Source: Candidatus Rokuibacteriota bacterium (lineage in GTDB: Bacteria; Methylomirabilota; Methylomirabilia; Rokubacteriales; CSP1-6). Taken from it: a DNA stretch of 49,453 nucleotides. This document shows positions 42,127-49,453 of this stretch, piece by piece. Location of the stretch: NCBI GenBank assembly GCA_003220615.1, contig QHTB01000053.1, positions 1 to 49,453 on the forward strand. The letters are read 5' to 3'. A program made the translations under genes and the position numbers. The notes under the pieces were generated by a model. That model made no database searches. It was not told where the DNA came from and saw nothing but the letters and a program-made list of their open reading frames with translations. Within the stretch, counting starts at the first letter, position 1, and each line of letters begins with the position of its first letter.

Positions 42127-43418
42127 TTCGCCAGGCCCTCGTTCTCGTGACCCTTCTGGCCCTGCTGGTTCCGCCGGTGGCTTCGGCCGAAACGGTGGGT
42201 GTCACCCGGACCCGTCTGCCCAACGGCATGACCGTGGTCGTCCGAGAGAATCCAGTCGCGCCCCTCGTTGCCTATTCGCTCCTGGTGAAGATGGGCACGC
42301 GCACCGAGACGCCGGACAACGCCGGCATCTCGAACATGCTGCAGCTCATGCTGGTACGCGGCACCGAGAAGATGAACGGTGAAGAGATTGCCGCGGCCGC
42401 CGACCGGATGGGCGGCAGCATCGACGCTTACGGCGACGCCGACTACTCCGAGATCACCGCCATTGCGCTTTCACGCCACTGGCAGGCGATGCTCGAGATG
42501 GTCGGCGACGTCGCGCTCCGCCCGACCATGCCCGATGGCACCGTGCGCGCAGTGCGCGACTTCCTCGTTCGCCAGATCAGGAACCGCGGCGACAAGCCTT
42601 TCGACGTCGCGTCCGACCGGATGCGCGCCGCGCTCTTCGGCTCCAATCCCTACGCCTGGGATCCGCTCGGCCGTCGCGAGAGCGTGGAGAAGCTGAATCG
42701 AGACGCCCTCCTGGCGTACTACCGGCGACAGTATTTGCCCGGTCAGATGGTGCTCGCCATCAGCGGCGACGTGAAGAGCGCTGCCGTGCTCGCGCAGGTC
42801 GAGCGCATCTTCGGCGCGCTAGCCCCGGGGAAGGCCGAGACGCCGGCGCTGCTCCCACCGCCGTTGATGGCGGCCACGCGACAGGTGTTCACGGTGCCGG
42901 GAGCGCAGGCGCAAATCTTCATGGGCGCGCTCGCGCCGCCCTTCACCGATCCCGACTACCCCGCGCTGAAGGTCATGACGGCAATCCTGGGCGGGGGGAT
43001 GGCCTCGCGCTTGTTCTCCGACCTGCGCGACAAGCAGGCGCTGGCATATACGACGGGGGCGCAGTACCCCGCGCGCGTGGACACGGGCGCCGTCGTGAGC
43101 ATTCTGGGGACGGCGCCGGCAAACGTGGCCAAGGCCGAGGCCGCGCTCAAGGAGCAGCTGATGCGTATCCAGAACGAGCCGGCGTCGGAGGAGGAGGTGG
43201 CCGTCGCGCGCTCCTACGTGGTCGGCAGCCAGGCGATGGACCGTCGCACGAACGCGCGCCAGGCCTGGTATCTGGCCGCCGCCGAGCTGGCCGGCGTCGG
43301 CCATCAGTACTTCGACATCTACGCGACCAACGTGAAGAAGGTCACACCCGCCGACGTGCAACGCGTCGCCCGGCGGTATCTCGCCGTGATGCGGACGATC
43401 ATCGTTCAGCCGCAGTGA
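42123..43418 (+). CDS. M16 peptidase-like protein, non-catalytic partner
   Basis: A 431-residue secreted protein with a signal peptide (LVLVTLLALLVPPVASAE) and two M16 folds (TRLPNGMTVVVRENPVAPLV; GGGMASRLFSDLRDKQALAY). Where the zinc motif should be it reads SNMLQLMLVRGT, lacking both His and the catalytic Glu, so it should not bind zinc. Such partners complete the cavity and bind substrate in two-subunit M16 enzymes. ATG 42123 overlaps the previous stop, consistent with equimolar synthesis. Confidence 0.88.
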   Translation: MIRQALVLVTLLALLVPPVASAETVGVTRTRLPNGMTVVVRENPVAPLVAYSLLVKMGTRTETPDNAGISNMLQLMLVRGTEKMNGEEIAAAADRMGGSIDAYGDADYSEITAIALSRHWQAMLEMVGDVALRPTMPDGTVRAVRDFLVRQIRNRGDKPFDVASDRMRAALFGSNPYAWDPLGRRESVEKLNRDALLAYYRRQYLPGQMVLAISGDVKSAAVLAQVERIFGALAPGKAETPALLPPPLMAATRQVFTVPGAQAQIFMGALAPPFTDPDYPALKVMTAILGGGMASRLFSDLRDKQALAYTTGAQYPARVDTGAVVSILGTAPANVAKAEAALKEQLMRIQNEPASEEEVAVARSYVVGSQAMDRRTNARQAWYLAAAELAGVGHQYFDIYATNVKKVTPADVQRVARRYLAVMRTIIVQPQ

Positions 43419-43467
43419 TTCGCGACACATTCAACCGAAATCGATTCGGGATCGAGGAGACGCTGGC

Positions 43468-44487
43468 ATGCGAGTAACCCGAACAGTCGTTCTCACGGCG
43501 TTGGTCGTCATGTCGGTTCCCGTCGCGGTCGGCGCCCAGACCCTCGGCGAAGTCTTCCGCAAGGTGACGCCGTCCGTCGTGGTGATCCGGGCCACCGGGC
43601 ACGAGGTGAGCGCGAGCGGTCAAAAGCAGTTCGCCGAGACGGGCTCCGGCGTGCTCATCTCCACGGACGGCAAGGTCATGACGGCGGCCCACGTGGTGCA
43701 TACGATGGACGCGATCACCGTGGAGTTGGGGGGCGAGTCGGTGGCGGCGAAAGTGATCGCCTCGGAGCCCGCGGCCGACCTCTCGCTCCTGCAGGTCGAG
43801 CGAGTGCCGGCAGCCGCGCGCGTGGCGAAGATGGCCAACTCGGACACCATGCAGGTCGGTGACGCCGTGATCATCGTCGGGGCGCCCTACGGGCTCAGCT
43901 ATTCCCTGAGCACGGGCATCATCAGCGCCCGCTGGGCGCCCAATACCGTCTACCGCACCATGCCGCTGGCCGAGTTCTTCCAGACCACGGCCACGATCAA
44001 TACGGGAAACTCCGGTGGGCCGATGTTCAACATGGCCGGCGACGTCATCGGCATCGTGAGCCACAACATCTCCAAGTCCGGCGGCAGCGAGGGCCTCGGG
44101 TTCGTGGTCACGCTGAACACCGCCCGGCAGCTCTTGCTCGAGAAGAAGTCGTTCTGGAGCGGCCTCGAAGGCCAGTTCCTGCCCGATAACGTGGCTGACC
44201 TGCTGAATCTGCCCGCGAACGCGACCGGCTACATCGTCAAGAACGTGGCCAAGGGCTCGCCGGGCGAAGACGTCGGCCTCCGCGGCGGGACCAGGGTGGT
44301 GGTCATCGATGGCCAGGAGTTCGCCCTGGGGGGCGATATCGTTCTCGAAGCGCTGGGACATCCCATGAAGCCGGCCAATACAGGGAAGATTCGTGAAGAG
44401 TTGTCGAAACTCCACTCCGGAGACTCGTTCCAGGTGACCGTCCTGCGCGCAGGGCGAATCATGCAGTTGACCGGGAAGGTGCCCTAA
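43468..44487 (+). CDS. HtrA/Deg-like PDZ serine protease
   Basis: A 339-residue periplasmic trypsin-like protease: signal peptide ending at VAVGAQ, catalytic His in VMTAAHVVHTMD, Asp in PAADLSLLQVE and Ser in INTGNSGGPMFN. A PDZ domain follows from about residue 240 (GYIVKNVAKGSPGEDVGLRG). It is somewhat short for DegP, so a DegS- or DegQ-like role in protein quality control is more likely. ATG 43468 lies 49 bp after the M16 pair with GGAG upstream, and all three genes look like one transcription unit behind box 16. Confidence 0.88.
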   Translation: MRVTRTVVLTALVVMSVPVAVGAQTLGEVFRKVTPSVVVIRATGHEVSASGQKQFAETGSGVLISTDGKVMTAAHVVHTMDAITVELGGESVAAKVIASEPAADLSLLQVERVPAAARVAKMANSDTMQVGDAVIIVGAPYGLSYSLSTGIISARWAPNTVYRTMPLAEFFQTTATINTGNSGGPMFNMAGDVIGIVSHNISKSGGSEGLGFVVTLNTARQLLLEKKSFWSGLEGQFLPDNVADLLNLPANATGYIVKNVAKGSPGEDVGLRGGTRVVVIDGQEFALGGDIVLEALGHPMKPANTGKIREELSKLHSGDSFQVTVLRAGRIMQLTGKVP

Positions 44488-44508
44488 GCAGGCACAGGCG
44501 TACGGATC

Positions 44509-45750
44509 TCAGTCCACGATCTCGAAGCGGCCGCCCGCGTTCTCCACGACGGTGAACCCACGGCCCTGGAGCTCCTGCTTCGCGGTCGGCGACAGCGTCC
44601 CCGTCACCCAGAGCTCGAACTTGCCGTTGAACCCGTCGGGCCGGTAGTTCGCCTTGAGATGCTGGCTGAGCTTGTCGGCGTTCGCCGTCCATACCCCGTA
44701 GTCCAGCGCGAACGGGATCAGAGCCGTCCCGCTCCGCGTCTGCGCTACCGTCAGCGCCTCGATCATCGTGATTGCCGTGATCGGCCCCTGCGTCTCGTGA
44801 TACCCGCGCATGAGCTGCGCCATGTTGACGAAGAAGTTGGCTTCGACCTCGTCCGAGGCGGCGAGCGAAGCGTTGAGGTAGGCGTCGCGCCCCGTCGCGC
44901 CGGCGATGCGAGCCAGCGAGTCCACGAGGATCAAGTCGTGTCGTGGCGTGTAGGCGGTGTGGTCGAGATAGCGCTTGGCGAGGTCCGGTGCGACGCCCAT
45001 CTGCTGGAGCTTGGTCTCGTTGACGCTGCGGATGCGCGCCGGCGGCTCGTTCTTGAGGAGGTTGTTGAACGACTGGGAGAGCCCGGTGACGCTGATGACT
45101 GCGCCCGCCGTGCCCGAGATCGGCATGGTTCCCACTGAGGCCGTCCAGAGGCCATACGCGCCCGCCTTGCCGATCTTGTCGAGCTCCTCTTGCAGCACCT
45201 TGTTGCTCGAGTACGGATCGACGTCGTACCGGCCCGCATACTCGCGCTTGAAGGCGCCGACCTGCAGCAGCTCCTTCGTCCGGCTCTCCTGGCTCGGATC
45301 CAGCGTGTTCGACACGGACGTCGAAGAGTTGCTGAAGAGGCGTCCCACGCCCTTGGGAACGCCACTCAACGTCTCTCCGGGCTTCGTGATGACGTTCTTG
45401 GCGAACGTCAGCGGCTTGGTGGCTTGCTCCTTGAGCGCCTTCAGGAAGACCTCGCTGCCCGTGATCTGTCGCAGCTCGCCGATGGCCCAGATTTCACGGG
45501 CGAGCTTGCGCATGGCGCCGGTGCCCGTGACTTCGAACGGCCCGAAGTCCGAAACCACCTGGTAGTGATACATGTAGCCGTCGGCGACCACCGGGTCGCG
45601 CACCGCGTAACGCGGGCCCTTGGCCAGCTCGGCGGGCAGGACGTCCGTAACGTTCTTGTTGGCGGGCGTCTCGTAGTCGGCCGCTCCCGCCGCGACCGCG
45701 GCGAGCACCACGCCCGAGAGCAGAAGGACCATCGTCTGGAGCCTCGGCAT
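44509..45750 (-). CDS. secreted protein of unknown function (413 aa)
   Basis: An exported protein with signal peptide MVLLLSGVVLAAVAAGAADY and a long, mostly helical mature region. Readable segments are GPFEVTGTGAMRKLAREIWA, KNVITKPGETLSGVPKGVGR, PYSSNKVLQEELDKIGKAGA and, at the end, LWVTGTLSPTAKQELQGRGF. I do not recognise the family. ATG 45750 starts the signal peptide; the frame continues to 46170 over the divergent gene. It shares box 17 with that gene and converges with the serine protease gene across a 21-bp gap. Confidence 0.72.
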   Translation of the reverse strand: MPRLQTMVLLLSGVVLAAVAAGAADYETPANKNVTDVLPAELAKGPRYAVRDPVVADGYMYHYQVVSDFGPFEVTGTGAMRKLAREIWAIGELRQITGSEVFLKALKEQATKPLTFAKNVITKPGETLSGVPKGVGRLFSNSSTSVSNTLDPSQESRTKELLQVGAFKREYAGRYDVDPYSSNKVLQEELDKIGKAGAYGLWTASVGTMPISGTAGAVISVTGLSQSFNNLLKNEPPARIRSVNETKLQQMGVAPDLAKRYLDHTAYTPRHDLILVDSLARIAGATGRDAYLNASLAASDEVEANFFVNMAQLMRGYHETQGPITAITMIEALTVAQTRSGTALIPFALDYGVWTANADKLSQHLKANYRPDGFNGKFELWVTGTLSPTAKQELQGRGFTVVENAGGRFEIVD

Positions 45751-45817
45751 GTCGTCAACCCTTCCTCGTGTCAGGAACCGTCGCCCCATTAGAGGGTGAA
45801 CCTCTTCGAGGCGGTAT

Positions 45818-45831
45818 TGGCCTAAAGTCCC
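45818..45831. promoter_or_regulatory. DosR-like palindromic box 17
   Basis: Core TGGCCT-AA-AGTCCC; on the minus strand it reads GGGACTTTAGGCCA, the copy closest to the DosR half-site pattern. It is 67 bp from ATG 45750 (-) and 70 bp from ATG 45902 (+), midway between the divergent genes. Confidence 0.72.
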
Positions 45832-45901
45832 ATACCCTCCTTCCCAGCGTTTGGCGCAAGATGCCGCCCTGATCTCGCGAATCCTTCGCGAAGGAGGGTC
45901 G

Positions 45902-46333
45902 ATGAAAACGCTGGTGACCGCGGTGCTGGTGGTCATGCTGTTCGGCGTCGGTACACTTCTGGCGAGCGACGTGCCGGGTACGTGGAAGACGGTCGACGAG
46001 AAGAGCGGCAAGGTCAGGTCCCAGGTGGAGATGTACGAGCAGGGGGGCAAGCTCTTCGGCAAGATCACCGGTCTCGCCGAACCGAACGACGAACAGGGCA
46101 AGCCGAAGATGTGCACCAAGTGCACGGGCGCCGACAAGGACCAACCCATCGTCGGGCTCGTCATCATCAAAGACCTCAGCCTGAGCGGAGATCGCTACAA
46201 GGGCGGCACGATCATGGATCCCGAAGACGGCAAGGTCTACAAGGCCGAGGTGTGGGTCGAGGACGGAAAGCTGAAGGTCCGCGGCTATGTCGGCCTCTTC
46301 TACAAGACGCAGACCTGGCTCAAGGCGAGCTAA
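45902..46333 (+). CDS. DUF2147-like secreted protein
   Basis: A 143-residue exported protein with signal VTAVLVVMLFGVGTLLAS and a compact beta-rich domain: VPGTWKTVDEKSGKVRSQVE, EQGGKLFGKITGLAEP, CTKCTG, VGLVIIKDLSLSGDRYKGGT and KVRGYVGLFYKTQTWLK. This matches the DUF2147 pattern, whose role is unknown. The CTKC pair might hold a metal or a disulfide. ATG 45902 has GGAGGG upstream. It starts a run of three same-strand genes (45902-48233) behind box 17. Confidence 0.8.
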   Translation: MKTLVTAVLVVMLFGVGTLLASDVPGTWKTVDEKSGKVRSQVEMYEQGGKLFGKITGLAEPNDEQGKPKMCTKCTGADKDQPIVGLVIIKDLSLSGDRYKGGTIMDPEDGKVYKAEVWVEDGKLKVRGYVGLFYKTQTWLKAS

Positions 46334-46359
46334 CAATCCGGCGCTTCCTCGCCGGCGGT

Positions 46360-47151
46360 ATGTTCATTGCCTTGCTGCTCGCGGTATGGCGCCCCGGCGT
46401 CCACGCGCAGCAAGCGGAGCCGAGCCTCACCGATCTGGCCAAGCAGGCGAAGAATCCCCTGCCGGACATCATCAACGTCCCGATGCAGCACAACTTCAAC
46501 TTCGGGTCTGGCCCCGGCCACGACACGCAGTACACGCTCAACATCCAGCCGGTGATCCCGTTCCATCTCCCCGGCGATTGGAATCTGGTCACCCGCACCA
46601 TCCTCGCGGTGATCAACCAGCCGGAGATCGATCCTGGTCAAGGAAGCACGTTCGGCCTCGGCGATACCGACCTGTCGCTGTTCCTGTCGCCTCCGAGCTC
46701 GGAGGCGTTCATCTGGGGCTTCGGGCCCATCATCCGTTTCCCGACGGCATCGGCGGAGGTCCTCGGCGGAGGCAAGTGGGGGATCGGTCCCACCGTCGCT
46801 GGCGTCCTCACCACGGGTCCGTGGGTCGTGGGAGCTCTGGTGAACAACGTCTGGTCGTTCGCCGGTGACAGCACGCGCCCCGCCGTGAACCAGATGCTTC
46901 TCCAGCCGGGCATCAGCTACAACCTGCCGGACGGCTGGTTTCTCACGACCGGCCCGGAGGTGACCGCTGATTGGAAGGCGCCCTCGCGCGACCGCTGGAC
47001 CGTCCCGATCGGCGGCGGCGTGGGTAAGGTCGTGCAGATCGCGCGGCAATCACTCAATCTCCAGGCCGAGGCCTACTACAACGTCGAGCGGCCCGCGGGG
47101 GCGGCGGTATGGACCTTCACGTTCACGCTCCAGTTCCTCTTTCCCAAATGA
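46360..47151 (+). CDS. outer-membrane beta-barrel-like protein
   Basis: A protein of about 263 residues with a signal peptide ([17 protein letters not shown]) and strands typical of a small outer-membrane barrel: [61 protein letters not shown] and a C-terminal aromatic strand [13 protein letters not shown]. It resembles transporter-like barrel proteins of unknown substrate. ATG 46360 gives the signal peptide; the preceding stop is at 46331. The last bases overlap the ATG of the following lipoprotein gene. Confidence 0.72.
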   Translation: MFIALLLAVWRPGVHAQQAEPSLTDLAKQAKNPLPDIINVPMQHNFNFGSGPGHDTQYTLNIQPVIPFHLPGDWNLVTRTILAVINQPEIDPGQGSTFGLGDTDLSLFLSPPSSEAFIWGFGPIIRFPTASAEVLGGGKWGIGPTVAGVLTTGPWVVGALVNNVWSFAGDSTRPAVNQMLLQPGISYNLPDGWFLTTGPEVTADWKAPSRDRWTVPIGGGVGKVVQIARQSLNLQAEAYYNVERPAGAAVWTFTFTLQFLFPK

Positions 47152-48233
47152 AGATGTCCGCATCACGGGCTGCTCTGCTCGCTGCCGCGTTGAGCCTCGC
47201 CGGCTGCATGAGCTTCGGTGCGGCAACGCTCGATCGTGACCGGCTCGACTTCACGACGGCCGTGGCCAATTCATGGAAGCACCAGATGCTCCTCAACATC
47301 GTCAAGCTGCGCTACATGGACACGCCGATCTTCGTGGACATCGGACAGATCGTGAGCGCCTACCAGCTGGAAACGGTGATCTCGGCCGCAGGAACTGTGT
47401 CCCCCGGCGGGGGCGCTGTCGGGGGCTTCGCATCGAACTTCTTCACTCTGGGTGCCGCCGGCAGGTACACGGATCGACCGACGGTGACGTACACGCCATT
47501 GACGGGCTCGAATTTCATCCGGACGATGATGACGTCGGTCCCGCCGATCCGGCTGCTGGAGCTGGTCGAGGCTGGCTACCCGATCGACCTGCTGTTCCAG
47601 CTCGTCGTGCAGAGCGTGAACGGCGTCTCGAACTCGAGAGGCGGCGGGCGGGCCAAGTCGGCAGAACCGGAATTCTGGACGCTGATCACCGCGATGCGCC
47701 GGATCCAGGAATCCGAGGCGATGGGACTGCGCGTCGTCGTCAACAAGGAAGACAAGCGCGAAGGCCTCGTCATGACCTTTCCCGCAAAGGAGATCCCGCC
47801 GGAGATCCAGGCCGAGCGGGAGACCGTGAGAAAGATCCTGGGACTGAATCCGGAGAAATCCCAGTTTCAGATCATCTACGGAACCGTGGCGGACCGCGAC
47901 GACGTGATCGCCCTCCAGACGCGTTCCGGAATGCAGATCCTCATCGAGCTGGCGTCCACCGTGATCGCTCCCGAAGAACACGTGCGAGAGGGCCGAGCCA
48001 CTCCATCGCCGCGCCCGACCGAGGGGCAGCCGCCGTCGGCCATGCGCATCGCCAGTGGAAAGTCGAGGCCAGAGGCTCCGTTCACGGCGGTCAACTATCG
48101 CGATCACTGGTACTGGATCGACGACAGCGATCTGAGGTCCAAGGGCGTGTTCACGTTCCTGCTGATCGTCATGACGCTCGCCGACACGGGCGAAAAGACG
48201 CCGCCCCCACAGCTCACGATCCAGGCGAACTGA
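47148..48233 (+). CDS. lipoprotein of unknown function (361 aa)
   Basis: The N-terminus ([15 protein letters not shown]) is a clear lipoprotein signal. The mature protein has [20 protein letters not shown], a Gly-rich patch ([19 protein letters not shown]), [16 protein letters not shown] and a C-terminal domain with [21 protein letters not shown] cannot name the family. ATG 47148 overlaps the TGA of the barrel gene (47149-47151), so the two probably work together in the outer membrane. Confidence 0.75.
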   Translation: MKMSASRAALLAAALSLAGCMSFGAATLDRDRLDFTTAVANSWKHQMLLNIVKLRYMDTPIFVDIGQIVSAYQLETVISAAGTVSPGGGAVGGFASNFFTLGAAGRYTDRPTVTYTPLTGSNFIRTMMTSVPPIRLLELVEAGYPIDLLFQLVVQSVNGVSNSRGGGRAKSAEPEFWTLITAMRRIQESEAMGLRVVVNKEDKREGLVMTFPAKEIPPEIQAERETVRKILGLNPEKSQFQIIYGTVADRDDVIALQTRSGMQILIELASTVIAPEEHVREGRATPSPRPTEGQPPSAMRIASGKSRPEAPFTAVNYRDHWYWIDDSDLRSKGVFTFLLIVMTLADTGEKTPPPQLTIQAN

Positions 48234-48245
48234 GGGTGAGGATGT

Positions 48246-48259
48246 TGGACCAAAGTCCT
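48246..48259. promoter_or_regulatory. DosR-like palindromic box 18
   Basis: Core TGGACC-AA-AGTCCT (GTTGGACCAAAGTCCTATG at 48244-48262), 95 bp before ATG 48355. Confidence 0.68.
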
Positions 48260-48354
48260 ATGTCGAGAATTTTCGCCGGCTGATAGGGTCTCGCAGACCG
48301 CGGCGTGAAGACGGAAAGCGCGACATACGGAAAGTGCGACATGAGGAGGGCGGA

Positions 48355-48891
48355 ATGAGAAGCACCATGCGACTGATGATCGTGCTCGGGATTGCCTTCT
48401 ATGCCCTGACGCCCAGGGGAGGCGGGGCACTCGCTCAGACGGCCGCCCCGCAGCCCGCACCGGAGATGAAGACGGACGACCTGCTCCAGGGGGACATCAC
48501 GAGCGATATCGAATTGACGCGTGCCTCCATCCAGGTGCGTCGGCAGGCGCTGGTGACGGCCGCCATGGACCTTGCGCCCAAGGATGCCGACGTGTTCTGG
48601 CCGCTCTACCGGGAGTACCGGGAGGAGATGGCGAAGGTCAACGACCGGTTCGTGAGACTCCTCGTCGGCTACCTGGAGAATTACGACAGCCTCACCGATG
48701 AAGCGGCCAGGAAGATGCTCGACGAATACCTCAGCATCGACCGTGCCCGGAACGGCGTGAAGTCGACGTTCGTCCCGCGCTTCGGAAAGGTGATTCCGGC
48801 CAAGCAGGTCGCCCGCTTCTTCCAGATCGACAACAAGCTCGACGCCGTGATCAACGCCGAGCTGGCCAAGCTTGTCCCGCTGGCGCGGTGA
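48355..48891 (+). CDS. periplasmic stress-type protein, paralogue of 17510
   Basis: A 178-residue exported protein with signal segment MLIVLGIAFYAL-like hydrophobics (48361 on), an Ala/Pro/Gln linker and a helical domain. The domain shares with the gene at 17510 the blocks AAMDLAPKDADVFWPLYREY, KMLDEYLSIDRAR and PAKQVARFFQIDNKLDAVIN. It carries about 20 extra residues after the signal peptide. Both paralogues sit behind a palindromic box, so they probably respond to the same signal. GAGGAGGG precedes ATG 48355. Confidence 0.72.
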   Translation: MRSTMRLMIVLGIAFYALTPRGGGALAQTAAPQPAPEMKTDDLLQGDITSDIELTRASIQVRRQALVTAAMDLAPKDADVFWPLYREYREEMAKVNDRFVRLLVGYLENYDSLTDEAARKMLDEYLSIDRARNGVKSTFVPRFGKVIPAKQVARFFQIDNKLDAVINAELAKLVPLAR

Positions 48892-48913
48892 CGGTCTTCC
48901 AAGGAGGAGAGAC

Positions 48914-49375
48914 ATGAAGCGACTGATGACCGTCAGCACGGTGCTGGGATTGCTGGTGCTCGCCGGCGCGGCCGGTGCCGAAGTGTTCGTGTATCCCAAG
49001 CAGGGTCAAGGCCAGGACCAGTTCCAGCGCGATCAGTTCGACTGCCACAACTGGGCACAGGGCCAGACCGGCGTGAATCCCTCGCAACCCGTACAGGTCG
49101 CCTCCGCGCCGCCGCAACAGGGCGGAGCGATCAGGGGCGGTGCCAGAGGCGCCGCCCTCGGCGCCGTCGGCGGCGCCATCGGGGGGGATGCCGGCAAGGG
49201 CGCGGCGATCGGCGCCGGAGTCGGAGCGGCGGCAGGTCTCATGCGCCAGGGGCGCGCGAACCGAGATGCGGCGGCGGCAAACGAGCAGGCGCAAGCGCAA
49301 CAGCAGGCCAACCTCCAGCGGTACGACCAGGCCTATGGCGCCTGCATGGGTGGCCGCGGGTACCAGGTGAAGTAG
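48914..49375 (+). CDS. glycine-zipper outer-membrane-type protein
   Basis: A 153-residue exported protein: signal STVLGLLVLAGAAGAEV, a region with DQFDCHNWAQGQTG, a glycine zipper (ALGAVGGAIGGDAGKGAAIG, AGVGAAAGLM) that should insert in or lie on a membrane, and a Gln/Ala-rich tail ending in YDQAYGACMGGRGYQVK. The paired cysteines (FDCH, GACMGG) and the YxxCM...GY ending are common in this family. GGAGGAGAG precedes ATG 48914, 22 bp after the previous gene, so both share box 18. The final 78 bases of the window show nothing further. Confidence 0.8.
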   Translation: MKRLMTVSTVLGLLVLAGAAGAEVFVYPKQGQGQDQFQRDQFDCHNWAQGQTGVNPSQPVQVASAPPQQGGAIRGGARGAALGAVGGAIGGDAGKGAAIGAGVGAAAGLMRQGRANRDAAAANEQAQAQQQANLQRYDQAYGACMGGRGYQVK

Positions 49376-49453
49376 CGGGCGTGCATTCGAGGACTCAGGG
49401 AGGTCGGCATCCTCGTGTTCGTCGTGCTGTGAGCCGTTAGCTTGGGGTAGGTG

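Noticed and set aside
48565-48582. GGACCTTGCGCCC match inside the gene at 48355
   Set aside because: It lies in conserved coding sequence and the right half does not fit.
1-49453. CRISPR arrays, tRNA genes, insertion sequences
   Set aside because: Looked for repeats with regular spacing, cloverleaf-like segments and transposase motifs; none seen by eye.

Overview
The window reads as the chromosome of a GC-rich, Gram-negative, aerobic bacterium. The signs are signal-peptide proteins, lipoproteins, outer-membrane barrels, an A-type haem-copper oxidase and heavy use of G/C in third codon positions. The mix of gene families recalls deep-branching soil lineages such as Rokubacteria/Methylomirabilota, but that placement is inference from gene content only. 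No tRNA, rRNA, insertion sequence, phage gene or CRISPR array was seen.

Layout. (1) 1-4423, minus strand: a small protein, a GH63-type glucosidase and a GH13 amylase-family enzyme cut by the window edge. (2) 4603-8287: an MscS channel, a glutamate-decarboxylase-like relic, an OprD-like porin and a secreted protein. (3) 8284-16115, minus strand: a four-gene operon of arginine/lysine/ornithine-type decarboxylase, AspT-like antiporter, aspartate 4-decarboxylase and a second AspT-like antiporter. It is divergent from an HdeA-like periplasmic protein gene (16305-16634). Together these look like an acid-resistance/proton-motive-force module. (4) 16631-19622: a gutted alpha/beta-hydrolase gene, two intact envelope stress-type genes, and a chimeric scar of a META-domain gene and a GH63 gene. 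(5) 19665-22121, minus strand: a large MscS channel. (6) 22247-29908, plus strand: one tightly packed operon for cytochrome oxidase subunits II, I and III, a membrane protein, a dihaem cytochrome c, a Rieske protein, a cytochrome b fused to cytochrome c, and CtaG. (7) 29963-34100: a third MscS channel and several relics (FixL-like kinase end, thiolase end). (8) 34540-37689, minus strand: HD-GYP phosphodiesterase, type-II NADH dehydrogenase and a gutted nucleotidyltransferase. (9) 37918-40700: an AI-2E-type permease, a Gly/His/Tyr-rich small protein and a membrane protein. (10) 40753-49375: an M16 protease pair, a PDZ serine protease, and a series of secreted, outer-membrane and lipoprotein genes.

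The most striking signal is a recurrent palindrome, roughly RGGACY-WW-RGTCCY, often flanked by AT on both sides. I find about 17 copies, nearly all between genes and most within 40-100 bp of a start codon. It closely resembles the binding site of the mycobacterial hypoxia regulator DosR/DevR (consensus TTSGGGACTWWAGTCCCSAA). It precedes all three MscS genes, the decarboxylase operon, the HdeA-like gene, the oxidase operon, the protease operon and several envelope genes, in places as helically phased pairs. I infer that the window is a regulon island under a NarL/FixJ/DosR-type response regulator that is not encoded here. It would tie together acid resistance, osmotic safety valves, terminal respiration and envelope quality control. 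Interspersed gene relics, including two genes that kept both ends but lost the middle, suggest the island has been repeatedly rearranged.
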